From assembly GCF_025909975.1 (NCBI RefSeq), contig NZ_JAPCIO010000008.1, positions 1 to 64,000 on the forward strand: a DNA stretch of 64,000 bases. The letters run 5' to 3'. Source of the DNA: Flavobacterium lacisediminis (GTDB taxonomy: Bacteria > Bacteroidota > Bacteroidia > Flavobacteriales > Flavobacteriaceae). The notes under the pieces were generated by a model. That model had not been told where the DNA came from. It searched no databases and worked only from the letters and a program-made list of their open reading frames with translations. Made by a program: the position numbers and the translations under genes. This document shows, one piece after another, positions 23,427-31,763 of the stretch. Numbering within the stretch: the first letter of the stretch is position 1; each line of letters starts with the position of its first letter.

Positions 23427-24008
23427 ATGAAACTCGTATTCGCATCCAACAACAAAAATAAAATTCAAGAAATTCAGGCTTTAGTTCCAAATACTATTCA
23501 AATTGTGAGTTTGGAAGAAATTGGTTGTACAGAAGATATCCCAGAAACAGCTGATACAATTGAAGGAAATGCAATTTTAAAAGCCAATTATGTTACAGAA
23601 AAGTATGGTTACGATTGTTTTGCTGACGATACCGGTTTAGAAGTTGAGGCTTTGAATGGAGCTCCTGGAGTGTATTCCGCACGATATGCAAGCGAACAAA
23701 AAGATGCGAATGATAATATGGATAAGCTTTTGTCGGAATTAAAAGATGAATCGAATCGAAAAGCTAATTTTAAAACGGTGATTGCGTTAAATCTGAATGG
23801 AAAACAAAACTTATTTACCGGAATCATCAACGGAAAAATCATTGAAGAAAAAATTGGCACAAACGGTTTTGGTTACGACCCAATTTTTGTAGCTGACGGA
23901 TATGAAAAAACTTTTGCCGAATTAAGCATGGAAGAAAAATCAACCATCAGTCACAGAGGAATAGCAGTTAAAGAGCTTATTCTTTTCTTACAAAAACTGT
24001 CCCAATAG
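23427..24008 (+). CDS. rdgB: Non-canonical purine NTP pyrophosphatase (XTP/dITP diphosphatase)
   Basis: A 193-residue HAM1/RdgB protein, the usual length. Motifs: [14 protein letters not shown] (nucleotide-binding start), [34 protein letters not shown] (catalytic Asp and metal region), [10 protein letters not shown] and SHRG near the C-terminus. It hydrolyses dITP/ITP and XTP to monophosphates, keeping deaminated purines out of DNA and RNA. Cytoplasmic. Its last 32 bp overlap the convergent TRIC-channel gene. Confidence 0.95.
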   Translation: MKLVFASNNKNKIQEIQALVPNTIQIVSLEEIGCTEDIPETADTIEGNAILKANYVTEKYGYDCFADDTGLEVEALNGAPGVYSARYASEQKDANDNMDKLLSELKDESNRKANFKTVIALNLNGKQNLFTGIINGKIIEEKIGTNGFGYDPIFVADGYEKTFAELSMEEKSTISHRGIAVKELILFLQKLSQ

Positions 24009-24591
24009 GTAAACTCCAGTTGTATTTAAAAGCAATCAATCGGAACGAGATAATAAAAACCGCTACTATTAATGAAATAATATCGCTTTGTATTTGTAAT
24101 TCTTGTAAAAGAAAAAATAGAATTCCTCCCGCAATACAAAGCGTTGCATAAATTTCCTTTCGGAATAAAACTGGAATTTCGTTACAGAGAATATCACGAA
24201 TTACACCGCCAAAAGTAGCTGTTAAAGTTCCCAAAATCACACAAATAACCGGACTTAAGCCAAATTCTAATCCTTTTTCTAAACCTATTAAGGTAAAAAC
24301 ACCTAATCCAATGGTATCGAATAAGAACATCGAAATACGCAAACGTTCTAAATAACGATTGAATATTATAGAAAGTAGAAAGCCTGTTGTAATAATATAT
24401 ACATAATCGATATCTAACATCCACCCTACCGGCGTTCTTCCTATTAATACATCGCGAACTGTTCCACCACCTAATGCTGTTACAAAAGCAATACAATACA
24501 CACCAAACAAATCCAATTTCTTATAAATAGCAGTTAATGCTCCTGAAATAGCAAATACTAAGGTTCCAATAATATCTAACAGTTCAAACAT
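23977..24591 (-). CDS. TRIC-family (UPF0126) cation channel membrane protein
   Basis: A 204-residue protein with about seven hydrophobic helices and two copies of the characteristic glycine-rich unit: [20 protein letters not shown] and [20 protein letters not shown]. This matches bacterial homologues of trimeric intracellular cation channels (formerly UPF0126), which conduct potassium as trimers. Single gene, convergent with rdgB and overlapping its 3' end by 32 bp. Confidence 0.88.
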   Translation of the reverse strand: MFELLDIIGTLVFAISGALTAIYKKLDLFGVYCIAFVTALGGGTVRDVLIGRTPVGWMLDIDYVYIITTGFLLSIIFNRYLERLRISMFLFDTIGLGVFTLIGLEKGLEFGLSPVICVILGTLTATFGGVIRDILCNEIPVLFRKEIYATLCIAGGILFFLLQELQIQSDIISLIVAVFIISFRLIAFKYNWSLPIGTVFVRKE

Positions 24592-24745
24592 GGCTCTTAT
24601 TTTGATGCAAAAATACCTTACTTTCTAATTTTTCCATTGTAATTTGAGCAATAAAACATATTTTATAAAATATGTGAAAAAGAAAAAAATCGTAACAAAT
24701 TGAAAATCAATATCTAACAAATTAGTTTATGTGATTTATAAACCG

Positions 24746-24753
24746 TACCTTTG
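24746..24753 (+). promoter_or_regulatory. -7 element TACCTTTG of the DEAD-box helicase gene
   Basis: Exact TAnnTTTG match 20 bp before the helicase ATG. Confidence 0.55.
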
Positions 24754-24773
24754 CACCCAATTTAAAATATTAT

Positions 24774-26675
24774 ATGAATAAATTTGAACAATTAGGATTG
24801 AATGAGTCGCTACTGCTGGCGATTAAAGATCTAGGATTTGAGAATCCGTCAGAAGTGCAAGAAAAAGCGATTCCAGTACTATTGGAACAAAACACAGATT
24901 TAGTTGCCCTAGCGCAAACAGGTACAGGGAAAACCGCAGCTTTTGGTTTCCCGCTAATTCAAAAAATTGATGCTGAGAATAGAAATACACAAGCATTAAT
25001 TTTATCGCCAACACGTGAATTATGCTTACAAATCACCAACGAGATTAAATTATACTCAAAGTACATAAAGGGGTTACATACAGTGGCTGTTTATGGTGGT
25101 GCAAGCATTACAGAACAAGCTAGAGAAGTTAAACGTGGTGCACAAATTATTGTGGCAACACCAGGTAGAATGCAAGACATGATTAACAGAGGTCTTGTAA
25201 ACATTAAAAACATCGATTTTTGTATCTTAGATGAGGCAGATGAGATGTTAAACATGGGATTCTACGAAGACATTTGTTCCATTTTATCGGACACACCAGA
25301 TGAGAAAAACACTTGGTTATTCTCTGCAACTATGCCTGCTGAAGTAGCGCGTATAGCAAAACAATTCATGTCGTCTCCAGTAGAAATTACTGTGGGTAGC
25401 AAAAACTCAGGTTCGGCTACAGTATCACACGAATATTACTGTGTGAATGCTCGTGACCGTTACGAAGCTTTAAAACGTTTAGCAGATGCGAACCCAGATA
25501 TTTTCTCGGTTGTATTTTGTAGAACTAAAAGAGACACACAAGCGGTTGCTGAAAAACTTATCGAAGATGGTTATAACGCAGCGGCATTACACGGAGATTT
25601 ATCGCAAGCACAACGTGATGGCGTAATGAAATCGTTTAGAGGTCGTCAAATTCAAATGTTGGTTGCAACAGACGTTGCGGCTCGTGGAATTGACGTTGAT
25701 AACATTACTCACGTAGTAAATTATCAATTACCAGACGAAATTGAAACCTACAATCACCGTTCAGGAAGAACTGGAAGAGCTGGAAAATTAGGAACTTCTA
25801 TCGTAATTATTACGAAAAGTGAAATCAGAAAAATACACTCAATTGAGCGTATTATCCAACAAAAATTCGAAGAAAAAACAATCCCATCAGGAATTGAAAT
25901 CTGCGAAATTCAGTTATTACACTTAGCAAACAAAATTAAAGACACAGAAGTTGATCACGAAATTGACAACTATTTACCAGCTATTAATGAAGTTTTAGAT
26001 GGTTTATCTAAAGAAGAGTTAATTAAGAAAATGGTATCTGTTGAATTTAATAGATTCATCAACTATTACAAATCGAAACGTGATTTATCAGGTGAAAGAG
26101 GAAATGATAGAGAAAGAAGTTCTGAACCAAGAGAAATTAGAGCAGGTGATCCCGTTCGTTATTTCATCAACATTGGAGCAAGAGACGATTTCGATTGGAT
26201 GCAATTGAAAGACTTTATCAAAGAAACTTTAGATTTAGGCAGAGATGACGTATTTAAAGTAGACGTTAAAGAAGGTTTCTCTTTCTTTAATACAGATGGA
26301 GAACATACTGACAAAGTAATGTCTGTTCTTAACGGATATGACATGAACGGTAGAAGAATCAACGTTGAGATTTCTAAAAATGATGGTGGCGGAAGACGTG
26401 ACCATAATGGAAGAAACTCTGGCGGAGGTTTTGGTGGTGGAAGACGCGAAGGTGGCTTTAACCGTGAAAGAAGTGGTTCTGCTCCAAGAAGAGAAGGTGG
26501 TAGAGATGGCGGTTTCCGTAGCGATAGAGGTTCAGCTCCTAAAAGAGAAGGTGGCTTCAGAGGCGAAAGAAGCAGTTCGGCTCCTAAAAGAGAAGGCGGA
26601 TTTTCAGATAGAGCGCCAAGACGTGCTGAAAGTGCTGGAGATTCTTCAAGACCAAGAAGACCAAGAAGAAGCTAA
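24774..26675 (+). CDS. DEAD-box ATP-dependent RNA helicase with RGG-type tail
   Basis: A 633-residue DeaD/CsdA-type helicase. In order: Q motif (EQLGLNESLLLAIKDLGFEN), motif I AQTGTGKTAAF, Ia PTRELCLQI, TPGR, motif II DEAD (in LDEADEML), SAT, ATDVAARGIDVDN and HRSGRTGRAG. Then a DbpA-type RNA-binding domain at about 460-540 (YFINIGARDDFDWMQLKDFI). A C-terminal tail of about 90 residues rich in Arg/Gly/Ser has repeated APKREGGF blocks. Role: unwinding RNA in ribosome assembly and mRNA turnover, probably most important in the cold. The tail probably adds non-specific RNA binding. The gene is monocistronic. Confidence 0.92.
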   Translation: MNKFEQLGLNESLLLAIKDLGFENPSEVQEKAIPVLLEQNTDLVALAQTGTGKTAAFGFPLIQKIDAENRNTQALILSPTRELCLQITNEIKLYSKYIKGLHTVAVYGGASITEQAREVKRGAQIIVATPGRMQDMINRGLVNIKNIDFCILDEADEMLNMGFYEDICSILSDTPDEKNTWLFSATMPAEVARIAKQFMSSPVEITVGSKNSGSATVSHEYYCVNARDRYEALKRLADANPDIFSVVFCRTKRDTQAVAEKLIEDGYNAAALHGDLSQAQRDGVMKSFRGRQIQMLVATDVAARGIDVDNITHVVNYQLPDEIETYNHRSGRTGRAGKLGTSIVIITKSEIRKIHSIERIIQQKFEEKTIPSGIEICEIQLLHLANKIKDTEVDHEIDNYLPAINEVLDGLSKEELIKKMVSVEFNRFINYYKSKRDLSGERGNDRERSSEPREIRAGDPVRYFINIGARDDFDWMQLKDFIKETLDLGRDDVFKVDVKEGFSFFNTDGEHTDKVMSVLNGYDMNGRRINVEISKNDGGGRRDHNGRNSGGGFGGGRREGGFNRERSGSAPRREGGRDGGFRSDRGSAPKREGGFRGERSSSAPKREGGFSDRAPRRAESAGDSSRPRRPRRS

Positions 26676-26760
26676 CGATTTTCGTTAATTTTCTTATAAA
26701 TTTATAGAAAACTACAAAATATCATCTTTAGATTCGTATTTTTGAATCAATAAATAAAGA

Positions 26761-27534
26761 ATGAGATATTTTGTAGTTTTTCTTTTTGTACTAATTTCTA
26801 ATTTTTGTTTTTCACAAAACGATTCGCTTGTGACGAACATTAAAGGTACCGTTATTCATAACGAAACAAAGCTTCCTATGGGCAATGTTCACGTTATTAA
26901 CACTTCACGAGTAAAAGGAACTGTAACCACTCCTAGTGGAACATTCGAAATTGGTGCCAAAGTAAACGATACTATATTGTTCACGTATTTAGGTTATGAA
27001 ACTGTTAAAGTAAAAGTAACTAACGACTGGATTAAAGAAAACCCAACCAAAATTTACTTGAGTGAAAAAGCTTATGTCTTAGACGAAGTTGTTGTTGCTA
27101 AATACAATTTAACAGGTTATGTAGAAGTAGACACAAGATTAATTCCAGTATCAGATGATTCTTATCGCTACAGTATTTCAGGACTAAAAACGGGTTATGA
27201 AGGTGGTGAATACAAACCAGGAGCGATTGCAAAAGTTTTAGGTTCCATTTCCAATCCTGCCGATTTCTTGTACAATGTATTTGGAAAACGTCCAAAAGAA
27301 ATGAAAAAACTAAAAGAAATGAAGAAAGACGATACCGTTAGAAATCTTTTAGCTACTAAATTTGATAGAGAAACACTTGCTGCTTTACTAGAAATAAACA
27401 AAGATGACATTCCGCTGATTCTTCAAAACTGCAATTATTCAGAATATTTTATTCAAACAGCAAATGATTTACAAATCATGGACGCCATTAGCGCTTGTTA
27501 TGAAGATTATAAAATATTAAAAAAGAATAAATAA
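26761..27534 (+). CDS. Secreted carboxypeptidase-like regulatory domain protein
   Basis: A 257-residue protein with a signal peptide (MRYFVVFLFVLISNFCFSQ). A CarboxypepD_reg-like beta-sandwich at about 25-105 reads IKGTVIHNETKLPMGNVHVI, GTFEIGAKVNDTILFTYLGY, the same domain that starts many SusC-type receptors. The remaining 150 residues are helical and lysine-rich and not assigned. It probably sits in the periplasm or on the inner side of the outer membrane. Stop codon is 1 bp from the convergent trmH stop. Confidence 0.75.
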   Translation: MRYFVVFLFVLISNFCFSQNDSLVTNIKGTVIHNETKLPMGNVHVINTSRVKGTVTTPSGTFEIGAKVNDTILFTYLGYETVKVKVTNDWIKENPTKIYLSEKAYVLDEVVVAKYNLTGYVEVDTRLIPVSDDSYRYSISGLKTGYEGGEYKPGAIAKVLGSISNPADFLYNVFGKRPKEMKKLKEMKKDDTVRNLLATKFDRETLAALLEINKDDIPLILQNCNYSEYFIQTANDLQIMDAISACYEDYKILKKNK

Positions 27535-27535
27535 T

Positions 27536-28213
27536 TTATTCTGCATCGTTTTCTTTTAATTCGAAATACTTTCTCTCAATAAAATCAATATCTTTTATCG
27601 ATTTTCGCGTCCAATCTAAACGTTTTTCTAAAACTTCTTCTTCTGTTAACTGCCAATTAATTTCCGATTGACGCAAACGATTTGTCACATCTTGAATAAT
27701 AATAGCTGCTGAAACTGAAATATTCAAACTTTCGGTATAACCTACCATCGGAATTTTCAAAAATCCATCGGCTTGTTGAATCACTTCTTCAGACAAACCA
27801 TTTCGTTCCGTACCAAAAAACAAGGCCGAAGGTTTAGAAATATCAAATTCATGTAACTTACAAGAATCATCATGAGGGGTTGTAGCAATGATTTGGTATC
27901 CTTTAGCTCTCATTTCATCAATACAACTTTGAACCGTATTAAAACGATTTACATCTACCCATTTTTGTGCACCCATTGCAATTTCAGTATCAATTCGTTT
28001 ACCAAATTTTTGCTCAATCACATTCAATTCTTGAATACCAAAAACTTCACAACTGCGCATTACCGCACTAGTATTATGCAACTGATACACATCTTCCATC
28101 GCAATAGTAAAATGTTTTGTTCGGTTTTTCAATACCCTTAAAAAGCCTTCTTTTCTATTTTCAGTTATAAAACCTTCTAAGTATGTTAACAATTCTTGAT
28201 TAAATTTCTTCAT
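27536..28213 (-). CDS. trmH: SpoU-family tRNA 2'-O-ribose methyltransferase (TrmH-like)
   Basis: A 225-residue SPOUT protein. Motif 1 region HNTSAVMRSCEVFGIQELNV (the N..R pair), motif 2 SALFFGTERNGLSEEVI and motif 3 IPMVGYTESLNISVSAAIII are all present, together with the TrmH-specific N-terminal helix and C-terminal extension. Expected to methylate G18 in the D-loop of tRNAs using SAM. The assignment to TrmH rather than a close SpoU paralogue rests on overall pattern. Confidence 0.85.
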   Translation of the reverse strand: MKKFNQELLTYLEGFITENRKEGFLRVLKNRTKHFTIAMEDVYQLHNTSAVMRSCEVFGIQELNVIEQKFGKRIDTEIAMGAQKWVDVNRFNTVQSCIDEMRAKGYQIIATTPHDDSCKLHEFDISKPSALFFGTERNGLSEEVIQQADGFLKIPMVGYTESLNISVSAAIIIQDVTNRLRQSEINWQLTEEEVLEKRLDWTRKSIKDIDFIERKYFELKENDAE

Positions 28214-28267
28214 ATTGCAAAAATAATACTACTTTTTTTATTATTTTAGACAAAAAAAGAAAATTGC

Positions 28268-28798
28268 ATGACACAAGAAGAACTTTTACCCCTATTACTT
28301 AAAAAAGACGATAGGTCATTTACACTACTCTACGATAATTACTCGAAGAGTTTGTACGGAATTATTTTCAATTTAATTAAAGACAAAGAAGAAGCCGAAG
28401 ATGTACTTCAGGAAGTTTTTGTTAAAATTTGGAAAAATATTGATACTTACAATACCTCTAAAGGCAGATTGTACACCTGGATGTTGAATATTGCACGTAA
28501 TACTTCTATTGATAAATTACGTTCAAAAGGATTTAACAACAATCAAAAAAACCTATCTACCGATAATTTCGTACATATATTGGACGATAACTCTAAGACT
28601 ATCAATAAAATAGATGCGATTGGAATTAAAGAGTTTATCAAGAAATTGAAGCCAAAGTGCATCCAACTAATTGATTTGTTATTTTTTAAAGGGTATACCC
28701 AACAAGAAGCATCTGATGAATTAGAGATTCCTTTAGGAACCGTGAAAACGCAGAACAGAAATTGTATGAATGAATTAAGACTAATGATCAATGAATAG
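28268..28798 (+). CDS. ECF-type RNA polymerase sigma factor
   Basis: A 176-residue sigma-70 family factor with only regions 2 and 4: LYDNYSKSLYGIIFNLIKDK then EEAEDVLQEVFVKIWKNI (region 2.1-2.4), and an HTH of region 4 (KGYTQQEASDELEIPLGTVK). Overlaps the anti-sigma gene by 8 bp, the usual pairing. The target promoters are unknown. Confidence 0.9.
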   Translation: MTQEELLPLLLKKDDRSFTLLYDNYSKSLYGIIFNLIKDKEEAEDVLQEVFVKIWKNIDTYNTSKGRLYTWMLNIARNTSIDKLRSKGFNNNQKNLSTDNFVHILDDNSKTINKIDAIGIKEFIKKLKPKCIQLIDLLFFKGYTQQEASDELEIPLGTVKTQNRNCMNELRLMINE

Positions 28799-29576
28799 TA
28801 GAGAATATATAGAATCAGGTATTTTAGAACTGTATGTATTTGGAAAACTTTCCGATGAAGAAATTGCGGAAGTCAACCAAATGGCAGCACAATATCCTGA
28901 AGTGAGAGAGGAAATTAAGGCTATTGAATCAGCAGTCATTAATTTATCACACAGTGTAGCACCTCATTTATCGGCAACTAATTTCGAAAAGATCAGAGCC
29001 GAATTATTAGGAAGAAGCAAAGTCGTAACTATGAAACCACGTTCCAATTGGTCACAATATACGGGTTGGGTTGCTGCAGCTGTATTAGTTGTTGGTTTTG
29101 GACTTCAATTTTATAAATTAAACCAAACGAATGAAACCTTGAATAACGTTTCTACACAAAAAGACTTATTACAAGAATCAGTTGTGGATTTAGAATTGAA
29201 GAAAAAAGAATCAGAAGAAGTTTTAGCCATTTTAAGAGATACAAGTAATATTGCCGTTGCTTTAGCTGGACAACAAGTAGCACCAAACGCATATGCGAAA
29301 GCGTATTACAACAAAAACACAAAAGAAGTATATATCGATGCATCTGGCTTACCAACTCCTCCTGAAGGAATGGTATATCAAGTATGGGCTTTAAAATTAG
29401 AACCTGTTTTAACGCCTACAAGTATCGGATTGCTTGATTCGTATGCAACAAGTACTACGAAAGTAATTAAAGTAGAAAACGCAAATGAAGCACAAGCTTT
29501 CGGAATTACATTAGAACCTGCGGGAGGAAGCGCTGGACCTACAATGGAACAACTCTATACCTTAGGAAAAGTATAA
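28791..29576 (+). CDS. Membrane anti-sigma factor (RskA-like)
   Basis: A 261-residue protein. The N-terminal 70 residues (YIESGILELYVFGKLSDEEI) are the cytoplasmic anti-sigma domain. One membrane helix lies at about 85-105 (YTGWVAAAVLVVGFGLQFY), followed by a short coiled segment. The periplasmic RskA-type domain contains PPEGMVYQVWALKLEPVLTP. It should hold the sigma factor encoded just upstream until a periplasmic signal releases it. There are no zinc-binding Cys/His of the ZAS type. Confidence 0.85.
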   Translation: MNSREYIESGILELYVFGKLSDEEIAEVNQMAAQYPEVREEIKAIESAVINLSHSVAPHLSATNFEKIRAELLGRSKVVTMKPRSNWSQYTGWVAAAVLVVGFGLQFYKLNQTNETLNNVSTQKDLLQESVVDLELKKKESEEVLAILRDTSNIAVALAGQQVAPNAYAKAYYNKNTKEVYIDASGLPTPPEGMVYQVWALKLEPVLTPTSIGLLDSYATSTTKVIKVENANEAQAFGITLEPAGGSAGPTMEQLYTLGKV

Positions 29577-29580
29577 TACT

Positions 29581-29605
29581 CAAATGCGTCTTTAAGGCGC
29601 ATTTG
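29581..29605 (+). terminator. Terminator after the sigma/anti-sigma operon
   Basis: CAAATGCG/CGCATTTG stem with an inner CTT/AAG pair and a TTTTTT run. It starts 4 bp after the anti-sigma stop. Confidence 0.85.
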
Positions 29606-29619
29606 TTTTTTAAAATTGC

Positions 29620-29639
29620 AAAAGAAAAGAAAAGAAAAG
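29620..29639 (+). repeat. (AAAAG)x4 pentanucleotide repeat in the sirtuin ribosome-binding region
   Basis: Four perfect AAAAG units end directly before AAAATG. As this also forms the purine-rich ribosome-binding region, changes in copy number could alter translation. Confidence 0.75.
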
Positions 29640-29642
29640 AAA

Positions 29643-30350
29643 ATGAAAAAAATTGTAGTACTAACAGGTGCTGGAATTAGCGCCGAAAGCGGCATCAAAA
29701 CCTTCCGTGATGCTGATGGCTTATGGGAAGGTCATGATATTATGGAAGTGGCCTCACCTATTGGCTGGAAAAATAATGCCGAATTGGTTTTAGACTTTTA
29801 TAACAAACGAAGAGCCCAACTTTTAACTGTTAAACCCAACAAAGCCCACGAAATATTGGCTGAACTAGAAGAACATTTCGATATTCACATCATAACACAA
29901 AACGTAGACGATTTACACGAAAGAGCCGGAAGTAATAAAATTGTTCATTTGCATGGCGAATTATTAAAAGTAAGAAGTATTTCAAACGAAGATTTTGTAA
30001 TTGATTGGAAACACGATTTAAACTTAGGTGATTTTGATTTGGAAGGTAACCAATTACGACCACATATTGTTTGGTTTGGCGAGGATGTTCCTATGATTGA
30101 ACACGCAATTGACATTGTAGAAACCGCAGATATTTTAATCATTATAGGAACTTCTTTACAAGTATATCCTGCTGCTGGATTAATGAATTATGTGAACCAA
30201 AACGTTCCTGTTTATTACATCGATCCAAAACCAGCAACAATTTACGATTTACCAAATGAGTTGAAGGTATTACCTTTAACTGCCGTTGAAGGAATGAAAA
30301 TTGTAAAAGAAGAATTGGTAAATTCTATCCAAAAAACTTCTGACTTCTAA
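29643..30350 (+). CDS. cobB: SIR2-family NAD-dependent protein deacylase
   Basis: A 235-residue sirtuin. GAGISAESGIKTFRDADGLW (NAD binding), TQNVDDLHERAGS, HLHGE (catalytic His), RPHIVWFGEDVP and GTSLQVYPAAGL are intact. The YNKR segment corresponds to the Tyr/Arg pair typical of class III sirtuins that remove succinyl-type groups. No Cys pairs are found between HLHGE and RPHIVWFGE, so the structural zinc site is missing. The ATG at 29643 was chosen since the longer frame from a TTG at 29616 would only add purine-tract codons (QKKRKEKK). Confidence 0.88.
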   Translation: MKKIVVLTGAGISAESGIKTFRDADGLWEGHDIMEVASPIGWKNNAELVLDFYNKRRAQLLTVKPNKAHEILAELEEHFDIHIITQNVDDLHERAGSNKIVHLHGELLKVRSISNEDFVIDWKHDLNLGDFDLEGNQLRPHIVWFGEDVPMIEHAIDIVETADILIIIGTSLQVYPAAGLMNYVNQNVPVYYIDPKPATIYDLPNELKVLPLTAVEGMKIVKEELVNSIQKTSDF

Positions 30351-30370
30351 CTTCTAACTTCTAACTTCTT
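30336..30370 (+). repeat. 7-bp tandem repeat ACTTCTA, five units
   Basis: ACTTCTG, three perfect ACTTCTA, and ACTTCTT in tandem. The sirtuin stop codon lies inside it. It is directly followed by the purB -7 element. Confidence 0.8.
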
Positions 30371-30372
30371 AT

Positions 30373-30380
30373 TATATTTG
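30373..30380 (+). promoter_or_regulatory. -7 element TATATTTG of purB
   Basis: Exact TAnnTTTG match 26 bp before the purB ATG. Confidence 0.6.
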
Positions 30381-30406
30381 CACTTCTTTAAACAACACAC
30401 AACAAA

Positions 30407-31750
30407 ATGCAATTAACAGAATTAAACGCTATTTCGCCAATTGATGGTCGTTATAGAAGCAAAACTATTTCATTATCTCCTTATTTTTCTGAAGAAGCCT
30501 TAATTAAATACCGAGTTTTGGTAGAGGTTGAATATTTTATTGCTTTGCGCGAAGCTGATTTACCTCAATTAGCCAATATTGACAAATCGATTTACGATTC
30601 TTTAAGAGCTATTTATAAGAACTTTTCTACTGAAGATGCACTTTGGATTAAAGAAACCGAAAAAACAACGAATCACGATGTAAAAGCGGTGGAATATTTC
30701 ATTAAATCGAAGTTTGATGGTTTAGGATTACAAGATTACAAAGAGTTTATCCATTTCGGATTGACTTCTCAAGATATCAATAATACAGCGATTCCGCTTT
30801 CGACAAAAGAGGCGTTTGAAAATGTTTATTTACCAGGATTAGTAAGCGTAATTGCAAAATTGAAAGAATTAGCAATGGAATGGAAAGACATTCCAATGTT
30901 AGCCAGAACACACGGACAACCAGCCTCTCCTACTCGTTTAGGAAAAGAGATTTTAGTTTTTGTAGAACGTTTAGAAGAGCAAATGCGTTTGTTATTTAAC
31001 GTTCCTTTTGCCGCTAAATTTGGTGGTGCAACTGGAAATTACAACGCACACAAAGTAGCGTATCCAAATACAGATTGGAGAAAATTTGGAACAGATTTCG
31101 TAGAAAACAGTTTGGGATTACATCATTCGTTTCCAACTACACAAATTGAACATTACGACCATTTCGCAGCGTTTTTCGATGCTTTAAAACGTATCAACAC
31201 GATTTTAATCGACTTGGATAGAGATATTTGGACGTATGTTTCTATGGATTATTTCAAACAAAAAATCAAAGCAGGCGAGATTGGTTCTTCGGCTATGCCA
31301 CATAAAGTAAATCCAATTGATTTTGAAAATTCGGAAGGAAATTTAGGAATTGCTAATGCGATTTTCGAACATCTTTCAGCTAAATTACCACTTTCAAGAT
31401 TACAACGCGATTTAACAGATAGTACAGTTTTACGTAACATCGGTGTACCAATGGGACACACTTTAATCGCATTTGAAGCTACTTTAAAAGGATTGAATAA
31501 ACTGTTATTAAACGAAGAAAAATTCGCAGAAGATTTAGAGAAAAACTGGGCGGTGGTTGCTGAAGCAATTCAAACAATTTTACGTCGTGAAGGTTATCCA
31601 AATCCATACGAAGCTTTGAAAGACTTAACTAGAACAAATACTGTAATTAACAAAGAAGCCATTCATAATTTCATTGGAACTTTAAAAGTTTCTGAAGAAG
31701 TAAGAGCGGAATTAATGCAAATTACACCTAGCAATTATTTGGGGATTTAA
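30407..31750 (+). CDS. purB: Adenylosuccinate lyase
   Basis: A 447-residue fumarase/aspartase superfamily enzyme. Seen: AISPIDGRYRSKT, TTNHDVKAVEYFIK, FGLTSQDINNTA, LARTHGQPASPT (catalytic His region) and the signature SSAMPHKVNPIDFENSEGN. Catalyses SAICAR to AICAR and adenylosuccinate to AMP, both releasing fumarate, in purine synthesis. Cytoplasmic homotetramer in the family. Transcribed from its own promoter; a terminator hairpin follows inside the next coding region. Confidence 0.96.
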   Translation: MQLTELNAISPIDGRYRSKTISLSPYFSEEALIKYRVLVEVEYFIALREADLPQLANIDKSIYDSLRAIYKNFSTEDALWIKETEKTTNHDVKAVEYFIKSKFDGLGLQDYKEFIHFGLTSQDINNTAIPLSTKEAFENVYLPGLVSVIAKLKELAMEWKDIPMLARTHGQPASPTRLGKEILVFVERLEEQMRLLFNVPFAAKFGGATGNYNAHKVAYPNTDWRKFGTDFVENSLGLHHSFPTTQIEHYDHFAAFFDALKRINTILIDLDRDIWTYVSMDYFKQKIKAGEIGSSAMPHKVNPIDFENSEGNLGIANAIFEHLSAKLPLSRLQRDLTDSTVLRNIGVPMGHTLIAFEATLKGLNKLLLNEEKFAEDLEKNWAVVAEAIQTILRREGYPNPYEALKDLTRTNTVINKEAIHNFIGTLKVSEEVRAELMQITPSNYLGI

Positions 31751-31763
31751 TTACTTCTAAAAT

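Noticed and set aside
26365..26688. 107-codon frame inside the 3' part of the helicase gene
   Set aside because: It is the +1 reading of the Arg/Gly-rich tail, whose repetitive codons leave other frames open.
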